From contig JABLXP010000017.1 of assembly GCA_013178045.1 (NCBI GenBank), positions 1 to 37,653 on the forward strand: 37,653 bases of DNA. Reading direction: 5' to 3'. Under the pieces are notes generated by a model, which was not told where the DNA came from, did not search any database, and saw only the letters and a list, made by a program, of their open reading frames with translations. Made by a program: the position numbers and the translations under genes. Shown piece by piece: positions 1-8,356 of this stretch (positions within the stretch are counted from its first letter, which is position 1; each line of letters begins with the position of its first letter). Origin of the DNA: Bacillota bacterium. Lineage in GTDB: Bacteria > Bacillota > Ch66.

Positions 1-2
1 GT

Positions 3-76
3 GACTTCACTCCTTTATGGGGTTTTCGGTTTGGTTACTTGAAAACTTCTCCAAATTGGGGTGAAGTCCTTTTTTA
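3..76 (+). terminator. possible terminator of a gene left of the window
   Basis: An 11-bp inverted repeat (3-13 against 58-68, one G-U pair) encloses a 44-base loop and is followed by a T-run at 69-75. The T-run fits termination on the plus strand of a gene outside the window. The long loop makes this weak. I see no gene in 1-188. Confidence 0.35.
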
Positions 77-136
77 TGGCCCTAAAATCCTTAGTAAATC
101 AAGTGTTGGAAAATTGCAAAAGGCTCAATGAAAAGA

Positions 137-164
137 GAAAATGCACGTCAGCGCGTGCATTTTC
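137..164 (-). terminator. intrinsic terminator of glgP
   Basis: Perfect 11-bp inverted repeat (137-147 against 154-164) with a 6-base loop. On the minus strand it is followed by a U-rich tract (TCTCTTTT) and lies about 25 bases past the glgP stop codon. Confidence 0.75.
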
Positions 165-188
165 GATTATGGACCAAAACATGTTGTT

Positions 189-2738
189 TTAGAAGCAGGG
201 AGCCCAGGTGACCAGGGGTAGTTCAAAGTGATGGGCGAAATGAGGGTGGGCCGGCCTGATCCGAACCGTATAGCCGAGTGTCCCCTGCTCCTTCAGTGGC
301 AGCCTGCCAGTAAAACGATATGTGCCTTCACCATCCTGGGCCATAAACTTCATCGGGGTGGTGTTTAGATTCTGTAGCGTGTTCGTGTTATTATTAATTT
401 GACCATAAGCGAGCTCGATCTGAACCGCTTCGTGACTAATTGGACCAAGCTTTACTCGAACGTTGACTTCTAACTCATCCCCGACATTGACGTGGTTTCC
501 CTTGGCTTCAACGGCTGTAATGGTGACGTGGTGCCAGTTTTCCTGAATAAACCGCTTAAAGGAGTGGAGGTCGGCAGCTACCTGGAAGTTTTCTTGCGTC
601 AGCGTTAAGCCGCGGGCAATGGCTTGGACATAAAAGCGTTCTGCGTATTCCTGTACCATCCTCTCGGTACTGAACTGCCAGGGGATGGTGCGGAGAGAGG
701 CTTTCATCAGTTTGATCCATTCCCGGGGTAGACCGTCCTCTTGTTTATAGTAAGTTGGGATAATAAAATTTTCTAAGAGACTGTAGAGAGAATAGACATC
801 ATCTTTATCCTGTTCTTCGTCGTTAAGATAATTCTTTTCCTCGCCGATGGCGAAGCCGTTTTCGCCGTTGTAGGCTTCCGGCCACCAGCCATCAAGCACA
901 CTACAGTGGAGCACCCCGTTTAAGGCCGCTTTCATCCCACTGGTTCCACTGGCTTCCATCGGCCAGCGAGGCGTGTTCAGCCAGATATCTACGCCATGGG
1001 TCAGGTGGCGGGCCAGATTGATGTCATAGTTTTCGAGAAAAACCACCTTGCCCCTAAAAGGTTCTTCGTTGGAGATATCATAGATCTGTTTGATCAACTC
1101 TTTTCCCGGTTGATCGGCCGGGTGGGCCTTACCAGCAAAGATGATTTGCAGCGGCCGCTCCGGGTCGTTCAGCATTTTGATTAATCGTTCACGGTCGCGA
1201 AACAGCAGGGTGGCTCGTTTATAAGTCGCAAAGCGCCTGGCAAAACCAATGGTTAAAGCCTGGGGATTCAGGTAGTCCTGAACTTCCCGGATTTGCTCGA
1301 CTGATTCGTGGTTGCGGCTCCGCTGTTTGACCAGGCTGTCCCGAACGAACTGAATGGTTTTTCCCTTTAGAGTCTGGTGGGTTTGCCAGAGTTTTTCATC
1401 CGGAATAGTCGAGATTTTTTCCCACCACTCGGGCTCGGTGAGGTGTTTCTTCCAGTCTGCCCCCAGATGGGTGGTCAATAAATCGTTTAACTCCTGGGCC
1501 AGCCAGGTCTCCATGTGAATACCGTTGGTGACGAAGGTAATTGGGATTTCCTCAACTGGAACCATTCCATACAGCCAGCGGAACATCTTGCGAGTGACTT
1601 CTCCGTGTAAACGGCTGACCCCGTTGCAGTAGCCGGCCAGGTTCATGGCGAGTAAGGTCATATTGAAGCCGTTGCGGTCGCGATCCCAGCCTAACTCGAG
1701 AAAAGCGTCCCGGTCCATGCCCAGCTGCCGGTACAGGTGACCCAGGTAGTGGTCGATCATCTCCGCGGGGAAAATGTCATGGCCAGCCGGCACAGGGGTA
1801 TGGGTGGTAAAAATCGTGCTGGCTCGAATTACTTCTCTGGCGGTGGTGACCGGGATACCATTCTGAACCAGTTCTCGAACTCGTTCCAGGGTTAGAAAGG
1901 CGGAGTGACCCTCATTGATGTGCCAGACGTCAGGGTTGATCCCGAGGGACCGCAAAGCTTTAACTCCTCCGATGCCCAGCAGAATTTCCTGGGAGATCCG
2001 GGTATCGAGACCGCCGCCGTAAAGCTGCCCAGTTAACTTACGGTCTTCCTGACGGTTCAGAGCGACATCAGCGTCCAGGAGAATGACCCTGATTTGCCCG
2101 ACCTGAGCCTGCCAGAGCTTGGCGTAAACCGTTCGTCCCGGCAGATCCACAGAAATGGTGGCTTCGCATCCGTCCTGACGGGCAACCGGTTGGATGGGCA
2201 TTTCATAGAAATTAAGATGGGGGTAGACCGCTTCCTGCCAGCCATCCCGGTTGATTTTCTGAGTAAAATATCCGTGTTTGTACAATAATCCTACCGCGAC
2301 AAAAGGTAGACCAAGGTCGCTTGCGGATTTACAGTGGTCGCCAGCGAGTACACCGAGGCCACCAGAATAGATGGGGAGGGATTCATGAAAGCCAAACTCG
2401 GCGGAAAAGTAAGCGATCGTGTGGCGGCAAAGCTCCGGATGTTGTTGTTGAAACCATTTATCTGCGGTCAGGTAGTAGTCGAAGTCGGTGAAGACTCGCC
2501 GGTACAAGTCAAGATACGCCGGGTCGTGGGCTACTGCCTCCAGATCTTTACGCTTGACGTGCAGCAAAAATTTGACGGGATTATGGTATACTTCCTCCCA
2601 CAACTCACTGTTGATCCGCTGAAATAACAACTGGGCGTGGGAATTCCAACTGAACCACAGATTATAGGCTAATTCCTGAAGCCGGGAAATCTGTTCGGGC
2701 AGCTTTGGTTTAACTGAAATAGTGCGAAAAAAATACAT
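189..2738 (-). CDS. glgP: alpha-glucan (glycogen) phosphorylase, DUF3417-containing type
   Basis: Glycogen/starch phosphorylase of 849 residues. It removes glucose 1-phosphate from the non-reducing ends of alpha-1,4-glucans using pyridoxal phosphate, in the cytoplasm. The N-terminal ~110 residues look like the DUF3417 domain of the shorter bacterial/archaeal phosphorylases. The PLP-lysine segment EASGTSGMKAALNGV lies near residue 600, and the upstream block GFARRFATYKRATLL fits the family. The last ~100 residues form a beta-rich extra domain (EVNVRVKLGP and following). The ATG at 2738 has a GGAGG Shine-Dalgarno just upstream. No other glycogen gene is in the window, so the gene appears monocistronic with its own terminator. 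Bases 2739-2925, between it and the divergent next gene, are AT-rich and hold no promoter I would defend. Confidence 0.95.
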   Translation of the reverse strand: MYFFRTISVKPKLPEQISRLQELAYNLWFSWNSHAQLLFQRINSELWEEVYHNPVKFLLHVKRKDLEAVAHDPAYLDLYRRVFTDFDYYLTADKWFQQQHPELCRHTIAYFSAEFGFHESLPIYSGGLGVLAGDHCKSASDLGLPFVAVGLLYKHGYFTQKINRDGWQEAVYPHLNFYEMPIQPVARQDGCEATISVDLPGRTVYAKLWQAQVGQIRVILLDADVALNRQEDRKLTGQLYGGGLDTRISQEILLGIGGVKALRSLGINPDVWHINEGHSAFLTLERVRELVQNGIPVTTAREVIRASTIFTTHTPVPAGHDIFPAEMIDHYLGHLYRQLGMDRDAFLELGWDRDRNGFNMTLLAMNLAGYCNGVSRLHGEVTRKMFRWLYGMVPVEEIPITFVTNGIHMETWLAQELNDLLTTHLGADWKKHLTEPEWWEKISTIPDEKLWQTHQTLKGKTIQFVRDSLVKQRSRNHESVEQIREVQDYLNPQALTIGFARRFATYKRATLLFRDRERLIKMLNDPERPLQIIFAGKAHPADQPGKELIKQIYDISNEEPFRGKVVFLENYDINLARHLTHGVDIWLNTPRWPMEASGTSGMKAALNGVLHCSVLDGWWPEAYNGENGFAIGEEKNYLNDEEQDKDDVYSLYSLLENFIIPTYYKQEDGLPREWIKLMKASLRTIPWQFSTERMVQEYAERFYVQAIARGLTLTQENFQVAADLHSFKRFIQENWHHVTITAVEAKGNHVNVGDELEVNVRVKLGPISHEAVQIELAYGQINNNTNTLQNLNTTPMKFMAQDGEGTYRFTGRLPLKEQGTLGYTVRIRPAHPHFAHHFELPLVTWAPCF

Positions 2739-2925
2739 TTGCTTGCCTCCATGTTTGATCAGTATGAGTATATTGTGCTAAATAATCGGACCGGGCATGC
2801 ATGCTGGCGGGCAATTTGATTTAAATAAAACTAAATAAAACAGCTTGTTCAAAGGTGATCTTACCAAGCACTGGCGATAAAATAAAACGATCTGGGGAAG
2901 AATTCGAGTTGAATGAACGGATTAA

Positions 2926-4026
2926 ATGATAAGCTTTCCGGGGGCTGAAGAGAGCGTGACTAACCTGACCAATTCTATCTGGCTTTACAGAATGTTTGAT
3001 ATCGCGGAAGAAATTAACCTGACCAAAGTTGAGGAAATTCTGGCCGGGCAGAAACCCACCAGCCGCTTAAAACTGGCCCGAGTTAAACCCAAGTCTATTC
3101 ACATTGAAAATCCCCCAGTTACTGTCGATATCGGGGAAAGACGTATCATGCTCTGCTTCGGATTGTTCAAGGCCGCGGTGCTGGCCCGGGTCTACAACCT
3201 GGGGGTGATCGGCCTCATCCTGCGGATCGAATTGCCAGCAGAAATGGGCTACGAGGAGATTAAAGACCTTGCCATATATTTGAATGGGACTGACGAACTG
3301 GAGCCGCTTTTTGAGGAATTGTTGTTTACCTTGCAGAAAAACCTGATCCCAGCGACAAGTATGCCAGTGAGAAGCAATTTTGCCGAAGACTTCACGATTT
3401 TTTTCTTTCGCCGCTGGCGACCAGAGTGGGATCCGGTACCCTTGCTGCTCAGCGAGAATGAGGTCGTAAGTCGACAGGTTCGGGAGGACACACTCAAGCA
3501 TTCCTTTTCCTATGGAAGTAAAGATCTGACGATCATTACCTGGGATGCGGCCCTGGTCTACGACGAGGAGGGAAGTACGGACATCCCCGACCTGCTAGAA
3601 TTTGCTATTACCCAACTGTTGGAACTGCGCTATTATGACAATCTCCTATCGGGTGAATTAAACCGCATGTATGATGCCCTTGAGTTAGCTGACAAAGAGG
3701 GCTGGTACTCGCGCCTGAAAAAATACCGGCAGATCATGAAAAAGATGATGGAACTAGTGGTGGATGTGACAGAGATCATGGACAAAATTGAGAACTCATT
3801 TAAAGTTACCGAAGATGTTTTCTATGCCCGGGTTTATGGAGCTGCTCTGGCGAGTTTTCGAACTCAGGCCTGGATGGACAGCATTCAACAAAAAATTTCA
3901 GTTATCCAGCGCAGTTATTCGATGCTCAGTGATGAGATCATTAACCACCGGTCAACGTTAATGGAACTGGCGATTATCATCCTGTTTCTCTTAGAAATTA
4001 TCCTTGGGTTATCGCGTTTGCTGTGA
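2926..4026 (+). CDS. RMD1/YagE (DUF155)-like protein with C-terminal membrane anchor
   Basis: Protein of 366 residues. The C-terminal part resembles the RMD1/YagE (DUF155) family. An acidic region (WDAALVYDEEGSTDIPDLLE) precedes a helical stretch, then HRSTLMELAIIILFLLEIIL forms a single transmembrane helix at the extreme C-terminus (about 345-364). That architecture is typical of the family, which includes mitochondrial RMD1/RMND1 and is poorly understood in bacteria. The N-terminal third is less recognisable. A stop codon directly precedes ATG 2926, which lacks a good ribosome site. The in-frame GTG at 2956 (residue 11), with purine-rich sequence upstream, is an alternative start. No operon partner is evident, so its role is unknown. 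Confidence 0.6.
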   Translation: MISFPGAEESVTNLTNSIWLYRMFDIAEEINLTKVEEILAGQKPTSRLKLARVKPKSIHIENPPVTVDIGERRIMLCFGLFKAAVLARVYNLGVIGLILRIELPAEMGYEEIKDLAIYLNGTDELEPLFEELLFTLQKNLIPATSMPVRSNFAEDFTIFFFRRWRPEWDPVPLLLSENEVVSRQVREDTLKHSFSYGSKDLTIITWDAALVYDEEGSTDIPDLLEFAITQLLELRYYDNLLSGELNRMYDALELADKEGWYSRLKKYRQIMKKMMELVVDVTEIMDKIENSFKVTEDVFYARVYGAALASFRTQAWMDSIQQKISVIQRSYSMLSDEIINHRSTLMELAIIILFLLEIILGLSRLL

Positions 4027-4351
4027 TTGTTATATAAAACACCCTCTGCTTGTGTGCTTACGATCAAATGGAACATAAATGTACCATCTTGGCACGTAAC
4101 AGTTCCACTCCAAAACAATCTAATAAATGCGTATTTAACCCAATGAGGGATAAGTACCTCCTGATTTGACTGGAACAAGATTATTCCATTAGTATATGTT
4201 AGAGCAATCACAAAGCCTTGATTCGCCTTAATTCAGCTTGCACATCAGCGTTTTTACTGGGTTTTACGGCTACCCCACGACCTTAACTACGTTGGCACTG
4301 ATTTTGCAATAATGAAGGGCAAAGGTTGCAAAAGGGTTCGGGGTGAGCGAT
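4027..4351. other. intergenic region, no gene seen
   Basis: About 325 bases between the DUF155-like gene and the small membrane protein. Neither strand shows a convincing coding stretch, recognised RNA element or transposon end. The open frames here are short, lack ribosome sites and do not resemble proteins. A promoter for the downstream gene presumably lies near the right end, but none matches consensus well. Confidence 0.4.
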
Positions 4352-4603
4352 ATGACGAGATTTCAAATGATGTTTCTCTTCTTTTCGATTCTGTTCTTAA
4401 CTGTGAAGGTCTGCTTCATTCTATCGCAGTATTTTATCACCAAAGCCATTGCCGAACGAGCCATGAAAAAGAAGGAATTGGAAACCAAAGTGGTTGCCCG
4501 AATTGAGGCCCAACGCAAGAAGCAAGAGGCCGAACAAAAGGTGGTCAACCTGAAGAAAGACATGCAAATATATTCCTCTCGACGAAATCGAAATATAGGT
4601 TAG
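4352..4603 (+). CDS. small membrane protein with cytoplasmic coiled-coil tail
   Basis: Protein of 83 residues, unrecognised. An N-terminal transmembrane helix (FLFFSILFLTVKVCFILSQY, about residues 8-28) is followed by a highly charged Lys/Glu/Gln-rich stretch that should form a coiled coil (AMKKKELETKVVARIEAQRK). ATG 4352 has GGGTGAG five bases upstream. A GTG at 4343 in the same frame would add three residues. The topology resembles small scaffold or septum-associated proteins, but no family is assigned. A hairpin terminator follows directly. Confidence 0.6.
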   Translation: MTRFQMMFLFFSILFLTVKVCFILSQYFITKAIAERAMKKKELETKVVARIEAQRKKQEAEQKVVNLKKDMQIYSSRRNRNIG

Positions 4604-4615
4604 CGAAATAATGAG

Positions 4616-4644
4616 GGACGGATTCCGCTTGGGATTCGTCCTTT
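4616..4644 (+). terminator. intrinsic terminator, possibly shared by two convergent genes
   Basis: An 11-bp stem (4616-4626 against 4631-4641, two G-U pairs) with a 4-base loop, followed by TTTG. It lies between the plus-strand small membrane protein and the stop of the minus-strand rhomboid gene, so it may serve both. Confidence 0.6.
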
Positions 4645-4652
4645 GTTGATCG

Positions 4653-5354
4653 CTAAAACCGGTCTTTGCATCCCCATTCGGATAGGTCGGCCCGCTGGTG
4701 TAGAATGTGCATCACCAGCAAACCGGTAAGAAAACCGCCGATGTGGGCCCACCAGCCGACCGGGCTGACCGCGCCGGACAGAACAGCCAATCCGTTGAAC
4801 AACTGGAGGATAAACCAGAAGGCAATGAAAAACAGGGCCGGTATCCGGACTGTGGTCACAAAAAAGATCACGATCAGCAGCGTGAGAATACGCGCGCGGG
4901 GAAAAGCAATCACGTAGGCACCGAGTACACCAGCGATGGCGCCACTGGCGCCGATCAAGGGGCTGGTCGAGTATGGGTTAGACAAAACCTGGGCAATGTT
5001 CCCAATAATTCCCGCTAGCAGATAAAACAAAAGAAATCTGAGGTGGCCTATCCGATCTTCTACGTTATCGCCGAAGATCCATAGATAGAGCATGTTCCCA
5101 AGGAGATGAACCCAACCCCCGTGGAGAAAGATGCTGGTGACTAAAGGCAGGACATTTGCCCCGGTAATCACCCAGGGATGAAGAAAAAACCAGGTGATTT
5201 TCACCGGGATGACGGCGTAAGCAGCCAGGAGTTGGTCTAGATTTCGCGGGCTTAAGGTCAGCTCATAGAAAAAGATTATGATGGTGAACAGGATCAGGGA
5301 GTAGTTGACAAAAGGAAATCGCCTGGGCTTGATACAGTCCTTAAGTGGAATCAT
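4653..5354 (-). CDS. rhomboid family intramembrane serine protease
   Basis: Rhomboid protease of 233 residues with about six hydrophobic segments. It should cleave transmembrane substrates within the lipid bilayer. The catalytic Ser is in GASGAIAGV (Ser137) and the partner His in WWAHIGGFLTG (His204). The oxyanion-hole region HxxxN is HLLGN (His83, Asn87). A cytoplasmic N-terminus (MIPLKDCIKPRRFP) is typical of this subgroup, which is widespread in Firmicutes and often annotated only as rhomboid. ATG 5354 is preceded on the minus strand by TGAGGTGAG. Substrates are not predictable. It is divergent from the LysM protein and shares no operon. Confidence 0.92.
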   Translation of the reverse strand: MIPLKDCIKPRRFPFVNYSLILFTIIIFFYELTLSPRNLDQLLAAYAVIPVKITWFFLHPWVITGANVLPLVTSIFLHGGWVHLLGNMLYLWIFGDNVEDRIGHLRFLLFYLLAGIIGNIAQVLSNPYSTSPLIGASGAIAGVLGAYVIAFPRARILTLLIVIFFVTTVRIPALFFIAFWFILQLFNGLAVLSGAVSPVGWWAHIGGFLTGLLVMHILHQRADLSEWGCKDRF

Positions 5355-5450
5355 GCTCTCACCTCATTAGTCTTCTCACTAGATACTATCATTCCCGTCA
5401 AATAATTTACTATCCCCCAACCAAAAACCGAAAAAATGTGCGCTCACCTC

Positions 5451-5479
5451 TTGACCAAACACACGTTCATGTTTATACT
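5451..5479 (+). promoter_or_regulatory. sigma-A promoter with LexA-like box in the spacer
   Basis: TTGACC (5451-5456), a 17-base spacer, then TATACT (5474-5479) make a near-consensus vegetative promoter. CAAACACACGTTCA at 5456-5469 matches the Gram-positive LexA operator CGAACRNRYGTTYC at 12 of 14 positions and sits where bound repressor would block polymerase. The operator consensus is established knowledge; LexA control here is inference. Confidence 0.65.
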
Positions 5480-5510
5480 GAGATATAAAGAACAAGCGTT
5501 TGGAGGGACC

Positions 5511-5816
5511 ATGATGAACACTGTTCGCAGGCGAACACGAGCGCAGAATTTTTTGGGTAACTGGTTTAAGATCATTCTCTTTGCCATGGCAATATTCCTC
5601 TTTGCAGTTGCGGCCAGGTCCGGACTAAATGCCGCCGATTGTTCAGATAAAACAGTGCTCTGTCACGTTGTTAAGCCAGGGGAGACTTACTGGCAGCTGG
5701 CTGAACTCTATTTTCCGGACCGGGACCCACGGGAAATGTCTTATCGCATTAAAAGCTGGAACCAGAAATCGTCTGGTGAGCTTCGGCCAGGTGGGATCGT
5801 GAAAATCTATCGGTAG
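5511..5816 (+). CDS. YneA-like membrane-anchored LysM protein, candidate SOS division inhibitor
   Basis: Protein of 101 residues: a basic N-terminus, one transmembrane helix (about 20-38) and an extracytoplasmic LysM domain (about 51-100; HVVKPGETYWQLAELYF ... RPGGIVKIY) that should bind peptidoglycan. This size and order match YneA, the SOS-induced division suppressor of Bacillus. ATG 5511 is chosen because GGAGG lies just upstream; the frame is open further upstream but only into the promoter. The LexA-like box in that promoter supports the YneA reading. In many Firmicutes yneA lies beside lexA; here lexA is not in the window. A general LysM protein is the alternative. Confidence 0.7.
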   Translation: MMNTVRRRTRAQNFLGNWFKIILFAMAIFLFAVAARSGLNAADCSDKTVLCHVVKPGETYWQLAELYFPDRDPREMSYRIKSWNQKSSGELRPGGIVKIYR

Positions 5817-5863
5817 GGACCAATACTTTACTTGGGTAATAGTTTAAACATGGTTTCCTAGAC

Positions 5864-5923
5864 GACATAAAAAGTGAGTAGAAACTTCGTTGGATATTAC
5901 GAAGTCCACTCACCTTTTATGTC
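5864..5923. repeat. 60-base hairpin element between convergent genes
   Basis: A 16-bp outer stem (5864-5879 against 5908-5923, one mismatch) encloses a second perfect 7-bp stem (5884-5890 against 5899-5905). It lies between the LysM gene and the hydrogenase stop codon. No T-run follows directly on either strand, so it is an atypical terminator or another structured element. Confidence 0.6.
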
Positions 5924-5952
5924 TGCATGAACTATTTTATTTTCTTGAATAA

Positions 5953-7653
5953 TTACTTGTTGGTCGGGTGGTAATGGGTGTGCAGGAGTTCGTGCGATTT
6001 GTGGCCAAGCGGTTTCTCCAGGAACTCCTTGTACAGGACCATGACCTCTTCGTTCTCGTGGGATTTCCGTTTCGGCAGTCCAGCATCTTCAGCGTAGATC
6101 GCATTGACCCGCTCCTGTCGTTTGGCCATAGTGGTCGGGATTGGTTGACCGCCGCCACCGATACAGCCGCCGGGGCAGCACATGACTTCGATGAAGTGGT
6201 AGTCAGCTTTACCCTCGCGAATCAGGTCAAGGAGTTTCCGGGCGTTGCCCAGACTGTGGGCAATCGCGACCTTGACCACTGTTCCATTAAGGTTAACTGA
6301 TGCTTCCTTGATTCCTTCTAGACCACGGCAAGGCAGGAAATCAACATTTTGTATGGTTTCTTTGGTGACGACCTCGTAAACTGTCCGCAAGGCCGCTTCC
6401 ATCACGCCACCGGTGGTTCCGAAAATGACTGCAGCGCCGGTGTATTCACCCATCCAGGAATCAAACTTGTCAGGCTTCAGCGCCTCAAACTTTACCCCGC
6501 ACATTCTGAAGAGCTTGCCCAGTTCCCGGGTGGTTAGGACGAGATCGACGTCCCTGTAACCACTGTCCTGCATCTCCGGCCGCTGGGCCTCAAATTTCTT
6601 GGCGGTACAGGGCATGATCGAGACGGAGAAGATGCTGGCCGGGTCAAGCCCAACTTTTTGTGGGTAGTAGGTTTTAACCAGGGCGCCGAACATCTGTTGT
6701 GGCGACTTACAGGTAGACAGATGGTCTAAGAGATCCGGGTAGAAGGTTTCGCAGAAATTAATCCACCCCGGACTGCAGGAGGTGATCATCGGCAGTTTGC
6801 CGCCGTGCTGCAGCCGCTCGAGGAGTTCATGACCTTCTTCCATAATGGTCAGGTCGGCGGTAAAGTTGGTGTGGAAGACCCGGTCAAAGCCGATCTGCCG
6901 TAAGGCCGCGACAAATTTTAACATATCCAGTTCGCCAGTAGGTAAGCCGAGCTCTTCGGCAATAGCCACCCGAACAGCAGGTGCGATCTGGGTGACTACA
7001 ACTTTGTTCGGATCGGCTACCGCGGCCAGGAAGCGATCGATTTCTTCTTTTTCCGTAATGGCGCCGACCGGGCAGACCAGGGCGCACTGTCCGCACATGA
7101 CACACTTGGTCTCAATCAGTGGTTTATGATCAACGGTAAAGGAATAATTGCCTTCTTCCACTAACGCCCCTACGGTTTGAATGTTATTGCAGACATCGAC
7201 ACAGCGCATACAGCCGATACATTTGCTGGAGTCACGGACGATTGAAGGGGTAGAAGTGTCGATGGGGAAATCCTTAACTTCTGCCGCCGCTATTTCGCGC
7301 ACGCCGAAAATAGCCGCGGCTTCTTGCAGCTCACACTTTTGATTGCGGGCACAGGTGAGGCACTCAGCCGGGTGACGGCTCAGGATCTGCTCCAGGGCTT
7401 CCCGCTTAGCCTTTTGGGCCTTAATGCTGTTGGTTTTAACTACGAGGTTATCTTTCACCAGTTCGGTGCAGGCTTTCTTGAGTTCGGCTTCTCCTTCAAT
7501 TTCCACCTGACAAATGCCGCAATTTCCCTTGGCGGTCAGATCTTCATAGAAGCACAGGGTGGGAATGTTAATTCCAGCCGTTTGAGCGGCTTTAAGAATG
7601 GTGTAATTCTCTGGGACGCTCACCTTGATTCCGTCAATCACGACGTTAACCAT
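5953..7653 (-). CDS. [FeFe] hydrogenase, CpI/HndD-type catalytic subunit
   Basis: Protein of 566 residues with the modular layout of clostridial CpI (574 residues). An N-terminal [2Fe-2S] domain has Cys34, 45, 48, 62. A His-Cys3 [4Fe-4S] site has His94, Cys98, 101, 107. Two [4Fe-4S] motifs follow (Cys145/148/151/155 and Cys184/187/190/194), then the H-cluster domain with TSCSPGW (Cys293), MPCTAKKFE (Cys349) and MCCPGGC (Cys493, Cys497). The C-terminus has the small-subunit-like SHELLHTHY. The position of the proton-relay Cys of CpI (TSCCPGW) is Ser294 here. It could work alone with ferredoxin or as the catalytic subunit of an electron-bifurcating complex; diaphorase subunits are absent here. 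ATG 7653 has AAGGGGGAAGG upstream. Confidence 0.95.
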   Translation of the reverse strand: MVNVVIDGIKVSVPENYTILKAAQTAGINIPTLCFYEDLTAKGNCGICQVEIEGEAELKKACTELVKDNLVVKTNSIKAQKAKREALEQILSRHPAECLTCARNQKCELQEAAAIFGVREIAAAEVKDFPIDTSTPSIVRDSSKCIGCMRCVDVCNNIQTVGALVEEGNYSFTVDHKPLIETKCVMCGQCALVCPVGAITEKEEIDRFLAAVADPNKVVVTQIAPAVRVAIAEELGLPTGELDMLKFVAALRQIGFDRVFHTNFTADLTIMEEGHELLERLQHGGKLPMITSCSPGWINFCETFYPDLLDHLSTCKSPQQMFGALVKTYYPQKVGLDPASIFSVSIMPCTAKKFEAQRPEMQDSGYRDVDLVLTTRELGKLFRMCGVKFEALKPDKFDSWMGEYTGAAVIFGTTGGVMEAALRTVYEVVTKETIQNVDFLPCRGLEGIKEASVNLNGTVVKVAIAHSLGNARKLLDLIREGKADYHFIEVMCCPGGCIGGGGQPIPTTMAKRQERVNAIYAEDAGLPKRKSHENEEVMVLYKEFLEKPLGHKSHELLHTHYHPTNK

Positions 7654-7985
7654 TAATACCTTCCCCCTTAAAAATTTTTCTTGCCGACATCTTAGATAAG
7701 CCTAATCATATCCCACCTCCTGAAGGACTACCCACATAATGCTATGGTCAAGTTTAGCAGTGATTGGTAATAACGGGAGTTGCGTTGCTTGGTGGAAATA
7801 TTTTGCGGATCTATCTTATGGATAGTGATTAAGTTCTATTTTTCACTAGTAATGGGACATAAACCTCTTTTCCTGACTAAAATAAATTCTGTACCCGGGG
7901 GTCTAATTCCTTTTTTTAGCAGGGGATTTTTTACGAATCTATTTCTACTTTTTTACGAGCAGTTTTCAATTTCATAAAAATTTTA
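7654..7985. other. intergenic region between hydrogenase and T-box leader
   Basis: About 330 bases separating divergent transcripts. It should hold the hydrogenase promoter on the minus strand, but I found no -35/-10 pair there good enough to report. The open frame at 7780-7977 is hydrophobic by composition only and lacks a ribosome site. No repeat or RNA element was recognised. Confidence 0.4.
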
Positions 7986-8014
7986 TTGACATTTGCGCCA
8001 AATTCCGCTATAGT
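7986..8014 (+). promoter_or_regulatory. sigma-A promoter of the T-box/VOR operon
   Basis: TTGACA (7986-7991), a 17-base spacer and TATAGT (8009-8014). It places the transcript start near 8021, just upstream of the T-box leader. Confidence 0.8.
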
Positions 8015-8047
8015 AAAACCAAATTAAAAAATGTTATACGATAAAAA

Positions 8048-8320
8048 CAATGAGGGGAACTTGTTGTATATCGCACCACTTAGTCACAGAGAGCTGGTGT
8101 GGGCTGAGAGCCAGTACTAAGGCGGTATATAATATCATCCCGGAGTTGCCATCTGAACGGTCTTGGACTTAGTAAGTGAGGCCGGCGTGCGTCCGTTATA
8201 ATGCGCTGCGATGATGGTCGCAGGCAGAGTGGCTGTCTTTTTCAGGCAGCAATTCAGGTGGTACCGCGGGAATGAACCTCTCGTCCTGATTGATTTTGTG
8301 AAATCAGGCGAGAGGTTTTT
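8048..8320 (+). promoter_or_regulatory. T-box leader, probable tRNA-Ile specificity, with terminator
   Basis: The conserved T-box motif AGGTGGTACCGCGG lies at 8256-8269, followed by a terminator (8277-8315: CCTCTCG and CCTGATT paired with AATCAGG and CGAGAGG) and TTTTT. Upstream, Stem I can be traced: an 11-bp helix 8064-8074 with 8122-8132, a 6-bp helix (CTTAGT with ACTAAG), the AGAGAGC element and CTGG/CCAG. The 3' side of the specifier loop reads TATCATCCC, giving ATC (Ile) at 8134-8136 followed by A. The antiterminator bulge TGGT would pair with a tRNA ending ACCA, consistent with tRNA-Ile. Presence of a T-box is near certain; the Ile assignment is inference. Confidence 0.92.
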
Positions 8321-8356
8321 AGTTTTTCTAGAATTGTGTTCAAGGAGGTCAGCCAG

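Noticed and set aside
5523-5536. Palindrome GTTCG-CAGG-CGAAC just inside the LysM gene as a second LexA box
   Set aside because: The half-sites are in inverted order relative to the CGAAC-N4-GTTCG operator, so it is not a canonical box; the site at 5456-5469 fits better.
7780-7977. Hydrophobic 65-codon open frame
   Set aside because: No ribosome site, T-rich composition explains the hydrophobicity, and it runs into the T-box promoter.
8133-8135. TAT (Tyr) as the T-box specifier codon
   Set aside because: It abuts the Stem I helix, whereas ATC at 8134-8136 followed by A fits the usual specifier position, and the VOR operon suits isoleucine.
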